From assembly GCF_003248355.1 (NCBI RefSeq), contig NZ_QKWY01000002.1, forward strand, positions 2,852,001 to 2,916,000: DNA of 64,000 nt, in the 5' to 3' direction. Shown piece by piece: positions 35,601 through 43,867 of this stretch. Numbering within the stretch: position 1 is the stretch's first letter; each line of letters opens with the position of its first letter. Made by a program: the position numbers and the translations under genes. A model generated the notes under the pieces. It saw only the letters and a list, made by a program, of their open reading frames with translations, did no database searches and was not told the DNA's origin. Origin of the DNA: Streptomyces sp. AC1-42W (GTDB taxonomy: Bacteria > Actinomycetota > Actinomycetes > Streptomycetales > Streptomycetaceae).

Positions 35601-38600
35601 GTCGAACGGCAGCCGCTGATGGGCGTAGGCGGCCAGGTCGGTGTCGCGTACCCGCTCCAGCAGTTCGGTGAACGCGGGGTCGCCCGAGGTGTCGGTGCGC
35701 AGGACGAGCGTGTTGACGAAGAAGCCGACCAGATCGCTCAGCGCCTCGTCGTCCCGCCCGGCCGTCATCGTGGCCAGCGGCAGATCGGTGCCGGCGCCGT
35801 GCCGGGTGAGGACCGCCGCGAGGGCGGCCTGCACCACCATGAACAGCGTCGCGCCGTGGCGCCGGGCCAGCTCCTCCAGGGCCTCGTGCGTGGCGGCGTC
35901 CACGGTGAGCGGCGCGTGGCCGCCCCGGTGGGTCGCCTCCGCCGGACGCGGCCGGGCGGCGGGCAGTTCGAGGACGGGCGGCGCGCCGTCGAGCGCGCGT
36001 TCCCAGAAGGCGAGGTGGTCCCGCGCGCCGGGCCCGTCCAGGAGTTCCCGCTGCCACAGGGTGTAGTCGGCGTACTGGACGGGAAGCGGCTCCTGCTCGG
36101 GCGCGCGGCCCTCGGCGCGGGCGGTGTACGCGGTGGCCAGGTCCGCGAGCAGCGGCCCGGTGGACCATCCGTCGGCGGCGATGTGGTGCACCAGCAGCAC
36201 CAGCAGCTGCCCGCCGCCGTCGTCCGGGGTCAGGAGCGCGGCCCGCAGCGGGATCTCCTCGGCGAGGTCGAACACATGCCCGGCCGCGGCCGCGACGGCG
36301 GCCCGGAACCGCCCGGCCGGCACCGTACGCACATCGAGCACGGGCCGCACGCCGGCCAGGATCTCCTGGTGCGGCTCCCCGTCGACCGACCGGTAGCGGG
36401 TGCGCAGCACCTCGTGCCGCGCGGCCACATCGGTCAGCGCCGAGGCCAGAACCCCGGCGTCCAGCGGCTCCTGCGGACGCAGCACCAGCGGAATGTTGTA
36501 CGAGGCGCTGGGCCCCTCCAGCGTGTCGATGAACCAGAGCCGGCGCTGGGCGCGCGACAGCGGCAGCCGGTCCGGACGGTCCGTGCGCCGGGTCAGCGCC
36601 GGGCCCGCCCCTTCGGAGACCGGCCGGGCGGCGGCGATGCGCCGGGCCAGGGCGGCCGGGGTCGGTGCCAGCAGCAGATCCCGTACATGGACGTCGACGT
36701 TCAGCCGGGCGCGCATCCGGTTGGCGAGCCGCACCCCGCTCATGGAGTGGCCGCCGATGGTGAAGAACCCGTCGTCCGGGCCGACCTCGTCCAGACCCAG
36801 GATCTCCGCGAACATCGCCCGCAGCGTGTCCACGTACTCCGCCTCCGGCGCCCCGCCCGTCCGCGCGGCGGCCGCGGCCTCGGCGGCCCGCTGTGCGCGG
36901 AGCGCGGCGACCCGGGTCCGGCGGGCGGCCAGGGACCAGCGGTCGTCGGCGCCGAGCAGCTCCGTATCGGTGACGGGCGTTCCGGGGCGCTCGGCCGCCG
37001 TACGCAGGGCCCGTTCCAGGGCGTCCAGGAGGAGGCGGGCGGTGCCCTCGTCCAGGACGTCGCGGGCGTACTCCAGGCCGAGTTCCAGACCGGCGGGCGC
37101 GCCGTCGGCGCCGCGGTGCTCCACGCAGGCGGCGGTCAGGTCGAACTTGGTGGTCGCGGGGCCGTCCGCCCGGAAGCGGCCGGTCAGCCCGCCGAACGCG
37201 AACGGGGCGTCGTCCGGCGCGGCGGTGCGCAGGGTCAGCATCGTCTGGAAGAGCGGGTGCACGCCCGGTGTGCGCGGCGGGTTCAGCCGCTCGACCAGCA
37301 GGTCGAACGGGACGCCCTGGTGCGCGTAGGCGGCCAGGCTCGTGTCGCGTACCCGTTCCAGCAGTTCGCCGAACGCCGGATCACCCGAGGTGTCGGCCGG
37401 CATGACCAGCGTGTTGACGAAGAAGCCCACCAGCGCCCCGAGCGCCTCGTCGTCGCGGCCCGCGACCGGCGTGCCCACGGCGACCCGCTCCCCGCACCCC
37501 GCCGCGCGCAGGGCGAGGGCGAGCGCGGCCTGCAGGACCATCAGCATGCTCGCGCCGTGCGCGTCGGCCAGCCGGACGAGCCGGGTGTGCGCGGCCGGTT
37601 CGAGCCGGGCGGTGACCAGGCCGCCCCGGTGGTCCGGCACGTCGGGCCGGGGCCGGTCCAGCGGCAGATCGGTGACGGCGGGCAGCCCGTCGAGCGCGGC
37701 CCGCCAGTGGGCGAGCCCGCGCGAGACGGCCGCGTCCGGGTCGTCGGGCGAGCCGAGGACGTCGTGCTGCCAGAGGGTGTAGTCGGCGTACTGGACGGGA
37801 AGCGGCTCCTGTTCGGGCGCGCGGCCCTCCAGCCGGGCCGCGTAGGCGGTCGCCAGGTCGTTCATCAGCGGCGCCAGCGACCAGCCGTCGCCCGCGACAT
37901 GGTGCAGCAGCACGGCCAGCACCGCCGCGGGCCCGTCCCCGGCCCCGTCCTCCGGTACGAACAGCGCGACCCGCAACGGCAGTTCCCGCGACAGGTCGAA
38001 GGACTCGGAGACGAAACCGGTGACCCGGCCGCGCAGTTCGGCCGCCGGGCACTCCACCGTGCGGGCACGGACCACGGACGCGGCGAGCACATGCTGATAC
38101 GGCTCGTCCTCCGGGGCGAGGAACACCGTGCGCAGCACCTCGTGGCGCTCCACCAGATCGTGCACGGCCGCCGCCAGCGCCGTACGGTCGGGTATCCCGT
38201 CCAGCTCCAGCACGATGGGCATGTTGTACGCGCACGACGGGCCGTCGAGCTGGTCGAGCAGCCAGAGCCGGCGCTGCGCGTGCGACAGCGGCACCCGGTC
38301 CCCGGCGGGCAGCGGCTCCTCGTGGACGACGCAGAGCCGGGGGTCCGTGGTCCGCAGCACCTTGCGGTTGATCTTGCCCGAACTGGTACGCGGCAGCGCG
38401 GCGACGATGCCCACGGAGGCCGGTACGGCGGCGGCGGGCATCCGCTCGCGCACCAGGGCGCGCAGCTCCTCGGCCCCGACGCCGCCCTCGGTGACGACGA
38501 AGGCGACGAGCCGCTTCACCCCGTCCGCGTCCTGCTGGGCGACGACGGCCGCCTCCCGGACCTTGGGATGCGCCGAGAGGACGGAGTCCACGGCGGCCGG

Positions 38601-39788
38601 GTCGATGCGCTGCCCGCCGATCTTCACCTCGTCGTCGAGGCGCCCGTGGTACAGGATCTGCCGGTCCTCGCCGATCGTGACGAGGTCCCCGGTGCGGTAG
38701 GCGCGCTCCCCGTCCAGCTCGGTGAAGCGGCGGGCGTTCAGCTCCGGGTTGCCCAGGTAGCCGCGCGACAACCCGCCGCCGAGCAGCCAGAGTTCACCCG
38801 AGACGACGGCGGCCCGGACGCCGGGCAGCGGGCGCCCGATCGGCACCGGTCCCGCGCCGTGCCGGGTCAGGTCGGCGACGGTGGCGGCCACCGTGGTCTC
38901 GGTCGGCCCGTACGCGTTCAGCAGCCGCCCCCGTTCACCGGTCAGCTCCCGCCACTGGGCGACCCGCTCCGGCAGCGCGGCCTCGCCGTAGATGATCACC
39001 GTCTCCAGGCAGTCCGGCAGCCGCACCGCACCCGTGGTCAGCACATGCACCAGCTCGTGCCAGTACGCGGCCGGCAGGTCGAGCAGGGTGATCCCGTGGC
39101 GGGCGCAGCCGGCGAGCAGATCGCGTACGTCCAGCATGTCGTCGGTACGCAGCACCAGGGTGCCGCCCGCGCCCAGGGTCGTGAACACCTCCTGCACGCT
39201 GGCGTCGAAGTGCAGCGGCGAGAACTGCAGGACCCGGGAGTCCGGCCCGATGCCGTACGCGGGCAGGGCGCCCGCGATGAAATGCGCCAGCGAGTCGTGG
39301 GCGACGACGACCCCGTTGGGCGTACCGGTCGACCCGGACGTGAAGATCACGTACGCGGCGTCCTCCGGCGCGCCGGGCCCCGGCAGGACCAGCTCACCGG
39401 CGGCGGCCACCTCGGCGGGCGTCGGCGCGGGGTCTCCGCAGCCGGCCGCCAGAATGGCCGCGTTGCGGGCGTCGGGGGCCTGGATGTCGAGCGGCAGATA
39501 GGCGGCGCCGGTGCTGAGGACGGCGAGCAGGCCGACGACGGCGTCGACGCCGCGCGGCCGGTGCAGCGCGACCAGCCGGCCGGGGCCCGCGCCCTCGGCG
39601 GCCAGCGCCCGCGCCCGGTCCGCGACGGCGTCGGCGAGCTGTGCGTAGGTGAGCCGGACGGTGTCATGGACCAGGGCCACGGCCTCGGGCCGGGTGCGCG
39701 CCTGCCGGGCGATGAGATCGAGCACCGGCGGGGCGGGCGCGGGAGAGGGGCCGCCGTCGAGCAGGTCTTCCGTTCTGATGGGGGGCAT
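32643..39788 (-). CDS. Terminal NRPS, domain order A-C-T-C-A-T-TE
   Basis: A 2381-residue NRPS starting at ATG 39788 behind GGAGG. The order is unusual. A1 spans about 30-490, with A3 as FTSGSTGTPNG (Asn for the usual Lys), NAYGPTET, YRTGD and SSGKINRK. C1 follows directly, with no T between (about 497-930, HHVAGDG). Then T1 (GGHS near 1013), C2 (about 1075-1510, HHIAADG), A2 (about 1540-2025, FTSGSTGRPKG), T2 (GGHS near 2074) and a type I thioesterase with nucleophile GWSFGG near 2204. By eye against GrsA, the specificity residues are DAQDIYAVA for A1 and DAFYWGSFA for A2. A1 shares DAQD with the Gln code; no firm substrate is given. The TE should release the product by hydrolysis or cyclisation. 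Inference: A1 loads T1 and perhaps the A-less modules upstream in trans. Confidence 0.93.
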   Translation of the reverse strand: MPPIRTEDLLDGGPSPAPAPPVLDLIARQARTRPEAVALVHDTVRLTYAQLADAVADRARALAAEGAGPGRLVALHRPRGVDAVVGLLAVLSTGAAYLPLDIQAPDARNAAILAAGCGDPAPTPAEVAAAGELVLPGPGAPEDAAYVIFTSGSTGTPNGVVVAHDSLAHFIAGALPAYGIGPDSRVLQFSPLHFDASVQEVFTTLGAGGTLVLRTDDMLDVRDLLAGCARHGITLLDLPAAYWHELVHVLTTGAVRLPDCLETVIIYGEAALPERVAQWRELTGERGRLLNAYGPTETTVAATVADLTRHGAGPVPIGRPLPGVRAAVVSGELWLLGGGLSRGYLGNPELNARRFTELDGERAYRTGDLVTIGEDRQILYHGRLDDEVKIGGQRIDPAAVDSVLSAHPKVREAAVVAQQDADGVKRLVAFVVTEGGVGAEELRALVRERMPAAAVPASVGIVAALPRTSSGKINRKVLRTTDPRLCVVHEEPLPAGDRVPLSHAQRRLWLLDQLDGPSCAYNMPIVLELDGIPDRTALAAAVHDLVERHEVLRTVFLAPEDEPYQHVLAASVVRARTVECPAAELRGRVTGFVSESFDLSRELPLRVALFVPEDGAGDGPAAVLAVLLHHVAGDGWSLAPLMNDLATAYAARLEGRAPEQEPLPVQYADYTLWQHDVLGSPDDPDAAVSRGLAHWRAALDGLPAVTDLPLDRPRPDVPDHRGGLVTARLEPAAHTRLVRLADAHGASMLMVLQAALALALRAAGCGERVAVGTPVAGRDDEALGALVGFFVNTLVMPADTSGDPAFGELLERVRDTSLAAYAHQGVPFDLLVERLNPPRTPGVHPLFQTMLTLRTAAPDDAPFAFGGLTGRFRADGPATTKFDLTAACVEHRGADGAPAGLELGLEYARDVLDEGTARLLLDALERALRTAAERPGTPVTDTELLGADDRWSLAARRTRVAALRAQRAAEAAAAARTGGAPEAEYVDTLRAMFAEILGLDEVGPDDGFFTIGGHSMSGVRLANRMRARLNVDVHVRDLLLAPTPAALARRIAAARPVSEGAGPALTRRTDRPDRLPLSRAQRRLWFIDTLEGPSASYNIPLVLRPQEPLDAGVLASALTDVAARHEVLRTRYRSVDGEPHQEILAGVRPVLDVRTVPAGRFRAAVAAAAGHVFDLAEEIPLRAALLTPDDGGGQLLVLLVHHIAADGWSTGPLLADLATAYTARAEGRAPEQEPLPVQYADYTLWQRELLDGPGARDHLAFWERALDGAPPVLELPAARPRPAEATHRGGHAPLTVDAATHEALEELARRHGATLFMVVQAALAAVLTRHGAGTDLPLATMTAGRDDEALSDLVGFFVNTLVLRTDTSGDPAFTELLERVRDTDLAAYAHQRLPFDRIVEHLNPARSTAHHPLTQYVVQLHHDYTDTGTDTGTPLLRPEPAPLEELSTKFDLTLALWERKDEEGRPAGLAGGLEYATDLFGADTAALLAAHIGRLLRTVAADAGTRIGAVDLLTADERFRLVHEYNDTATPTRDRAAVHELIARRGVLTPDRPALITDAETVGYGELDARAGALAARLRAAGVRRGDSVGVLLERGVPLVVTALAVLKCGAAYVPLDPALPEARIALMVQDAGLRLVATDTAHTGTVPAEVSVPLLTVDAPAGDGAPAPFEAAAVAGDDLMYVMFTSGSTGRPKGVGVTHRNVTELAVDRDVLAGGPRRMLVHSATGFDASVFEMWVPLINGGALVIVPGDGTDLAETGRAVRDHGVTAAYFTVGLFHVMADEALDTLRLLREVWTGGDVASPAAVQRVLTHCPDTVLVHSYGPTETTFASHNQWLTGGRGSLGAAGLHLGRPMDNTRSHVLDGALRPVPPGVPGELYIAGTHVARGYTGRPDLTAERFVPDPFEADGSRMYRTGDRVVWTPDGELRFLGRADGQVKLRGVRIEPGEVEHALAAHPEVGQALAVVREDRPGERSLVGYAVPRAGRTVTGAELLALARTALPAHLVPSAVVVLDALPLTVNGKPDRRALPAPDRPAAAHRAPRNAREEVLCGLFAEILGVPKVGLDDNFFALGGHSLLGVRLVSRVRSVLGVDRGVRDLFRAPTPAGLLGAQDPDGTAGAMGVLLPLNVRGSRRPLFCVHPGTGVGWSYAGLARHLGDDQPLYALQARALSEPGHRPRTVEEMADDYLERIRQVQPWGPYRLLGWSFGGIVAHTMAVRLRAAGQRVELLALMDVHQTGPGSVSVLPPEELESAVPLGEEELPAAVERVRREDPVLGGFSAGEIRAVLRASETHATLMSRHVPGVADTGAVFFTARRPGEPEGALAATWNPFLTGTAENHTVECGHLRMTEEEPLAHIGKVIAEKLSALQEETLRENETRSYS

Positions 39789-39885
39789 CCTGGGGTTTCC
39801 TCCGCTTGGGGCCGAGAGACCGGGGCGGGCGATCGGTTCCTCTCGCCTCCGTGCTCCCACGCTAGGGGCCCGGGACCGCCCCTCT

Positions 39886-39916
39886 CGGCAGTCCGCCCGG
39901 CAGCTCCGAGCGGCAG
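39886..39916 (-). promoter_or_regulatory. Three CGGCAG boxes upstream of the terminal NRPS gene
   Basis: On the + strand, CGGCAG occurs at 39886, 39898 and 39911 in the 195-bp gap before ATG 39788. The last copy is part of GAGCGGCAG (39908-39916), shared with the other two cluster promoters. A possible -10, TAGCGT in the minus direction, lies at 39864-39859, so the repeats occupy a -35-like position, as expected for a SARP-type activator. Confidence 0.5.
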
Positions 39917-39983
39917 AAAGCGGGGGCCGGGAGCTGCCGCTCCCCACCGCCGCTGCCCGCCCCGGCTGCCCGCCTCTACGGGC

Positions 39984-42900
39984 TCATCCGCGCCGGGCGC
40001 CCGCCCGCGTACGGCGGCGCAGCGCCGGGGCCGCGGCGGCCGGGCCGGCGCCCTCCGGCTCGACCGCGTCCGCCACCGCTCCCAGCAGCCGCCCGGACAG
40101 CGTGGCCGCCGTCGGATTGCGGAACACATCGCGCAGCGTCAGATCCTGGCCGAACTCGGCGCGGATACGGTTCAGCAGCCGCACCGCCAGCAGCGAGTGC
40201 CCGCCGGACTTGAAGAAGTTGTCGTCCGGGCCGATCTCCCGCCCGTCCAGCACCTCCCGGAAGATCCCCAGCAGCCGCCCGTCCGCACCCCCACCGGCCC
40301 CGGCCCCGGCCCCGGCTCCGGGCGCGGGCGCCTCCTCCTCCGGCAGCGCGGCCGGGTCCTCACCCGGCTCGGGCAGCCGCGCCGCCCGCACCACCCGGTC
40401 CGGCGCCAGGTACTCCGGCAGCCGCTCGGCCGCCCAGGCACGCACCGCGTCCCCGGCGGGCGGCGTGCCCGGCGCGCAGGTCACCACGGCCAGCAGCCGC
40501 CCGTCGCGGACCAGGGCCCGCGCCCCCGTCACCGCCGGATGCCCGGTCAGCACGCCCTCGATCTCGCCCGGCTCCACCGGATACCCGTTCACCGTGTGCA
40601 CGGCCACCGGCCGCAGCGCCCCGCCCGCGTCCCGGTACGCCCGCCGCCCCGTGGCCCGCAGCCCGCCACCGGGCGCCGCCTCGTGGACCTCGCCCGGCAC
40701 CCGGACCGGGACCCGGCGCCCCCGCGCGTCGAGCACCACCTCCGGACCGCCCGGCCAGGGCTCCTCCCCGCCCAGCGCGGACAGCGGCGCGCCCGGCTCG
40801 GCGGCGCACGCGTCCAGCAGCTCCGCCAGCCGTTTCACCAGCAGCCGGGCGGTGTCCGCGTCGTACAGCGCGGTCGCGTACTCCAGGACACCCCGCAGCC
40901 CGGCCGGAGCCCCGTCCCGGCCCACCGTCTCGGTCAGCGCGAACGTCAGGTCGGACTTGGCCCCGGCACCCCGGAACGCCACCGGCTCCCCGTCCAGCGA
41001 GGACCCGGCCGCCGAAGCGTCCCCGGCCCCCGCCGCGTGTACCTGGAGCATCACCTGCACCAGCGGTGCGTGCGCGGACGAACGGTGCGGGCTCAGATGC
41101 TCGACCAGCCGGTCGAACGGCAGGTCCTGATTGCTGTACGCGCCGAGACCCGCCTCCCGGACCCGGCGCACCAGCTCCGTGAACGCCGGGTCGCCCGAGG
41201 TGTCCGTCCGCAGCACCAGCGTGTTCACGAAGAACCCGACGAGCGGGTGCAGCGCCTCGTCGCCCCGGCCGGCCACGGTCGTCCCGATCGCCAGGTCCTC
41301 GCCCGCCCCGTGCCGCGTCAGCAGCGCCGCGAGCGCCGCCTGCACCACCATGAACAGCGTCGCGCCGTGCTGCCGGGCGCACCGCAGCAGCGCCCGGTGC
41401 GTGTCGGCGCCCACCTCGAACGGGGCGAGGGCGCCCCGGCCGTCCGGCTCGGGCCGCCGGGGCCGGTCCGTGGGCAGCGCAAGGAGCGGCGGCAGCCCGT
41501 CCAGCGCGGTGCGCCAGTACGCGAGCTGCTCGCCGGCCACCCCGTGCTCGCCGTCCAGCAACGCGTGCTGCCACAGCGTGTAGTCGGCGTACTGGACGGG
41601 CAGCGGCTCCCAGTCCGGCGCCCCGCCCGCGCACCGCGCCCGGTAGGCGCGGTCCAGGTCGGCGAGCAGGCAGCCGGTGGACCAGCCGTCCCCGGCGATG
41701 TGGTGCACCAGCAGCACCAGCACCTGGCCCCCGTCCGCCTCCTCGATCAGCCACGCCCGGAACGGGATCTCGGCCGCCAGGTCGAACACGTACCCGGCGG
41801 CGGCGTCCACGGCCGCCCGCAGCTCCCGCGCACCGTCCGCCCGTACGACGTCGAGCACCGGCTCGGCGTGCTCCAGCACCTCCTGGTACGGCTCGCCGTC
41901 CGCCGACCGGTGCACCGTCCGCAGCACCTCGTGCCGCCGTGCGACATCGGTGAGCGCGGCGGCGAACGCGGCCCGGCCGACCGGGCGGCGCAGCCGCGTC
42001 ACCACGGGAATGTTGTACGTGGCGCACGGCCCCTCCAACTGGTCGGTGAACCAAAGCCGTTGCTGCGCGGCGGACAGCGGGAGGCGGGCGGGTCGCAGCG
42101 CGGCCGGCACCGGGCGCAGCGGCGGCCGGACCGGCCCGTCGCCCTGCTCGGCGAGCCGGCGCAGCAGCCGGGCCGGGGTGGGCGCCAGGAACACGTCGCG
42201 GATGGCGGCCTGGACACCGAGCGCCTTGCGGATGCGGTTGGTGAGCTTCCCGGCGAGCAGCGAGTGCCCGCCCAGCTTGAAGAAGCTGTCGTCGGGCCCC
42301 ACCTCGTCGCGGCCCAGCACCTCCGCGAACAGGCCGCGCAGGATCTCCTCGCGCGGGTCGGCGCCCGCGCCGCGCCGGCCGCCGCCGTCGCGCGGCTCGC
42401 CCGGCGCTTCGGCGGCCTGCCGCGCGGCCCGGTCCAGCGCCTCGTGACGGCGGTCGATCGCCGCGCGCTCCGGGGCGGTGAGCAGCCCGGCCCGGCTGAG
42501 GGGTGTGCCGGCCGGCTGTTCGGCGTACGCGGTCAGCGCCCGGTCGAACAGGGAGAGGAGCAGCCGCGCCGTCTCCTCGTCGTACAGATCGGTCGCGTAG
42601 CTCAGGCCGAGCAGCACTCCGTCGGGTTCGCCGTCCGGTCGGTACGTCTCGGCACAGTTGAAGCTCAGGTCGAACTTGGCGGTGGCCAGGTCCGCGGCGT
42701 CGAGGGTGCCGGATACGGCCCCCAGGGCGCAGTGGGTGTCCTGCGCGGTCTGCGTGGTCAGCATGACCTGGAAGAACGGGTGCAGGCCGAGGGAGCGCTC
42801 CGGGTTGAGGTCCTCGACGAGCAGGTCGAACGGCAGGTCCTCGTGGGCCATGGCGGCCAGGTCCCGTTCGCGGACCCGGTCGAGCAGCGTGCCGAGGTCC

Positions 42901-43808
42901 GGGTCGTCGGACAGGTCGGCGCGCAGGGCGAGCGAGTTGACGAAGAAGCCGACGAGGTCGTGCAGATCCTCCTCGGGCCGGCCCGCCACCGGAGTCCCCA
43001 CGACCACGTCCGGTCCCGCCCCGGCCGCCGCCAGCGCGGCGCACAGGGCGGCCCGTGCGGTCATGAAGAACGTCGCGCGATGGGCGCGGGCGGTGGCGGC
43101 GAGCGCCTTGTGGGCGGTGGCGGAGAGGCGGGCGGTGACCAGCGCTCCCCGGTGGCTCGGTTCGGCGGGGCGGGGACGGTCGGCGGGCAGCCGGGTCGCG
43201 GCCGGGGCGCCGTCCAGCTCCGCGCGCCAGTGGGCGAGTTGTTCGTACGCCAGGCTGTCGGGGTCGGCGGGGTCGCCGAGCATGTCCCGCTGCCACAGCG
43301 CGTAGTCCGCGTACTGCACGGGCAGGGGTTCCCACCCGGGTGCGCGGCCCTCGCGCCGGGCCGTGTAGGCACGGTCGAGGTCCTTGAGCAGACAGCCGAC
43401 GGACCAGCCGTCCGTCGCGATGTGATGGACGAGCAGCACCAGCACCGAACCGCCGCCGTGCACGGTGAACAGCCGGGCCCGCAGCGGCAGATCACGGGTC
43501 ACGTCGAACGGCAGCCGCGCGAAGGCGGTGACCCGCGCGTCCACGTCGTCACCCGGCCCGCACGCGTGCACCTCCAGCCGCACGCCGGGATCGCCGACGA
43601 TGTGCTGGTACGGCTCCCCGTCCACGGCCCGGTACACCGTGCGGAGCACTTCGTGGCGCTCCACCACGTCCCGCACCGCCGCCTCCAGGGACTGCCGGTC
43701 GGGCACCCCGTCAAGGCGCAGCACCACGGGCGCGTTGTACGCGGACGACGGACCTTCGAGACGGTTCAGGAACCACAGCCGGTGCTGCGCGTACGAGAGG
43801 GGGATCAC
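39984..43808 (-). CDS. NRPS lacking functional adenylation domains: C-T-C-(A remnant)-T
   Basis: A 1274-residue protein starting at GTG 43808 behind GAGGAG. C1 spans about 1-440 (HHIATDG near 129). T1 has GGHSLL near 511. C2 spans about 572-1010 (HHIAGDG near 703). Then comes only a C-terminal fragment of an A domain at about 1040-1165: ATGRRAYRDAGGALRPVAVHTVNGYPVEPGEIEGVL, equivalent to A7-A8. T2 follows, with GGHSLLAVRL near 1203. The ATP-binding and substrate-binding parts of A (A1-A6) are absent from both modules. Both C domains keep the HHxxxDG active site and both T domains keep the Ser. Inference: it extends the chain by two residues loaded in trans. No epimerisation domain is present. 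Confidence 0.92.
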   Translation of the reverse strand: MIPLSYAQHRLWFLNRLEGPSSAYNAPVVLRLDGVPDRQSLEAAVRDVVERHEVLRTVYRAVDGEPYQHIVGDPGVRLEVHACGPGDDVDARVTAFARLPFDVTRDLPLRARLFTVHGGGSVLVLLVHHIATDGWSVGCLLKDLDRAYTARREGRAPGWEPLPVQYADYALWQRDMLGDPADPDSLAYEQLAHWRAELDGAPAATRLPADRPRPAEPSHRGALVTARLSATAHKALAATARAHRATFFMTARAALCAALAAAGAGPDVVVGTPVAGRPEEDLHDLVGFFVNSLALRADLSDDPDLGTLLDRVRERDLAAMAHEDLPFDLLVEDLNPERSLGLHPFFQVMLTTQTAQDTHCALGAVSGTLDAADLATAKFDLSFNCAETYRPDGEPDGVLLGLSYATDLYDEETARLLLSLFDRALTAYAEQPAGTPLSRAGLLTAPERAAIDRRHEALDRAARQAAEAPGEPRDGGGRRGAGADPREEILRGLFAEVLGRDEVGPDDSFFKLGGHSLLAGKLTNRIRKALGVQAAIRDVFLAPTPARLLRRLAEQGDGPVRPPLRPVPAALRPARLPLSAAQQRLWFTDQLEGPCATYNIPVVTRLRRPVGRAAFAAALTDVARRHEVLRTVHRSADGEPYQEVLEHAEPVLDVVRADGARELRAAVDAAAGYVFDLAAEIPFRAWLIEEADGGQVLVLLVHHIAGDGWSTGCLLADLDRAYRARCAGGAPDWEPLPVQYADYTLWQHALLDGEHGVAGEQLAYWRTALDGLPPLLALPTDRPRRPEPDGRGALAPFEVGADTHRALLRCARQHGATLFMVVQAALAALLTRHGAGEDLAIGTTVAGRGDEALHPLVGFFVNTLVLRTDTSGDPAFTELVRRVREAGLGAYSNQDLPFDRLVEHLSPHRSSAHAPLVQVMLQVHAAGAGDASAAGSSLDGEPVAFRGAGAKSDLTFALTETVGRDGAPAGLRGVLEYATALYDADTARLLVKRLAELLDACAAEPGAPLSALGGEEPWPGGPEVVLDARGRRVPVRVPGEVHEAAPGGGLRATGRRAYRDAGGALRPVAVHTVNGYPVEPGEIEGVLTGHPAVTGARALVRDGRLLAVVTCAPGTPPAGDAVRAWAAERLPEYLAPDRVVRAARLPEPGEDPAALPEEEAPAPGAGAGAGAGGGADGRLLGIFREVLDGREIGPDDNFFKSGGHSLLAVRLLNRIRAEFGQDLTLRDVFRNPTAATLSGRLLGAVADAVEPEGAGPAAAAPALRRRTRAGARRG

Positions 43809-43867
43809 GGTTGCTGCTCCTCGGGAAGGGCGGGGGCGGGCGGGGGAACGGGCCGGGACGCGGGCGG

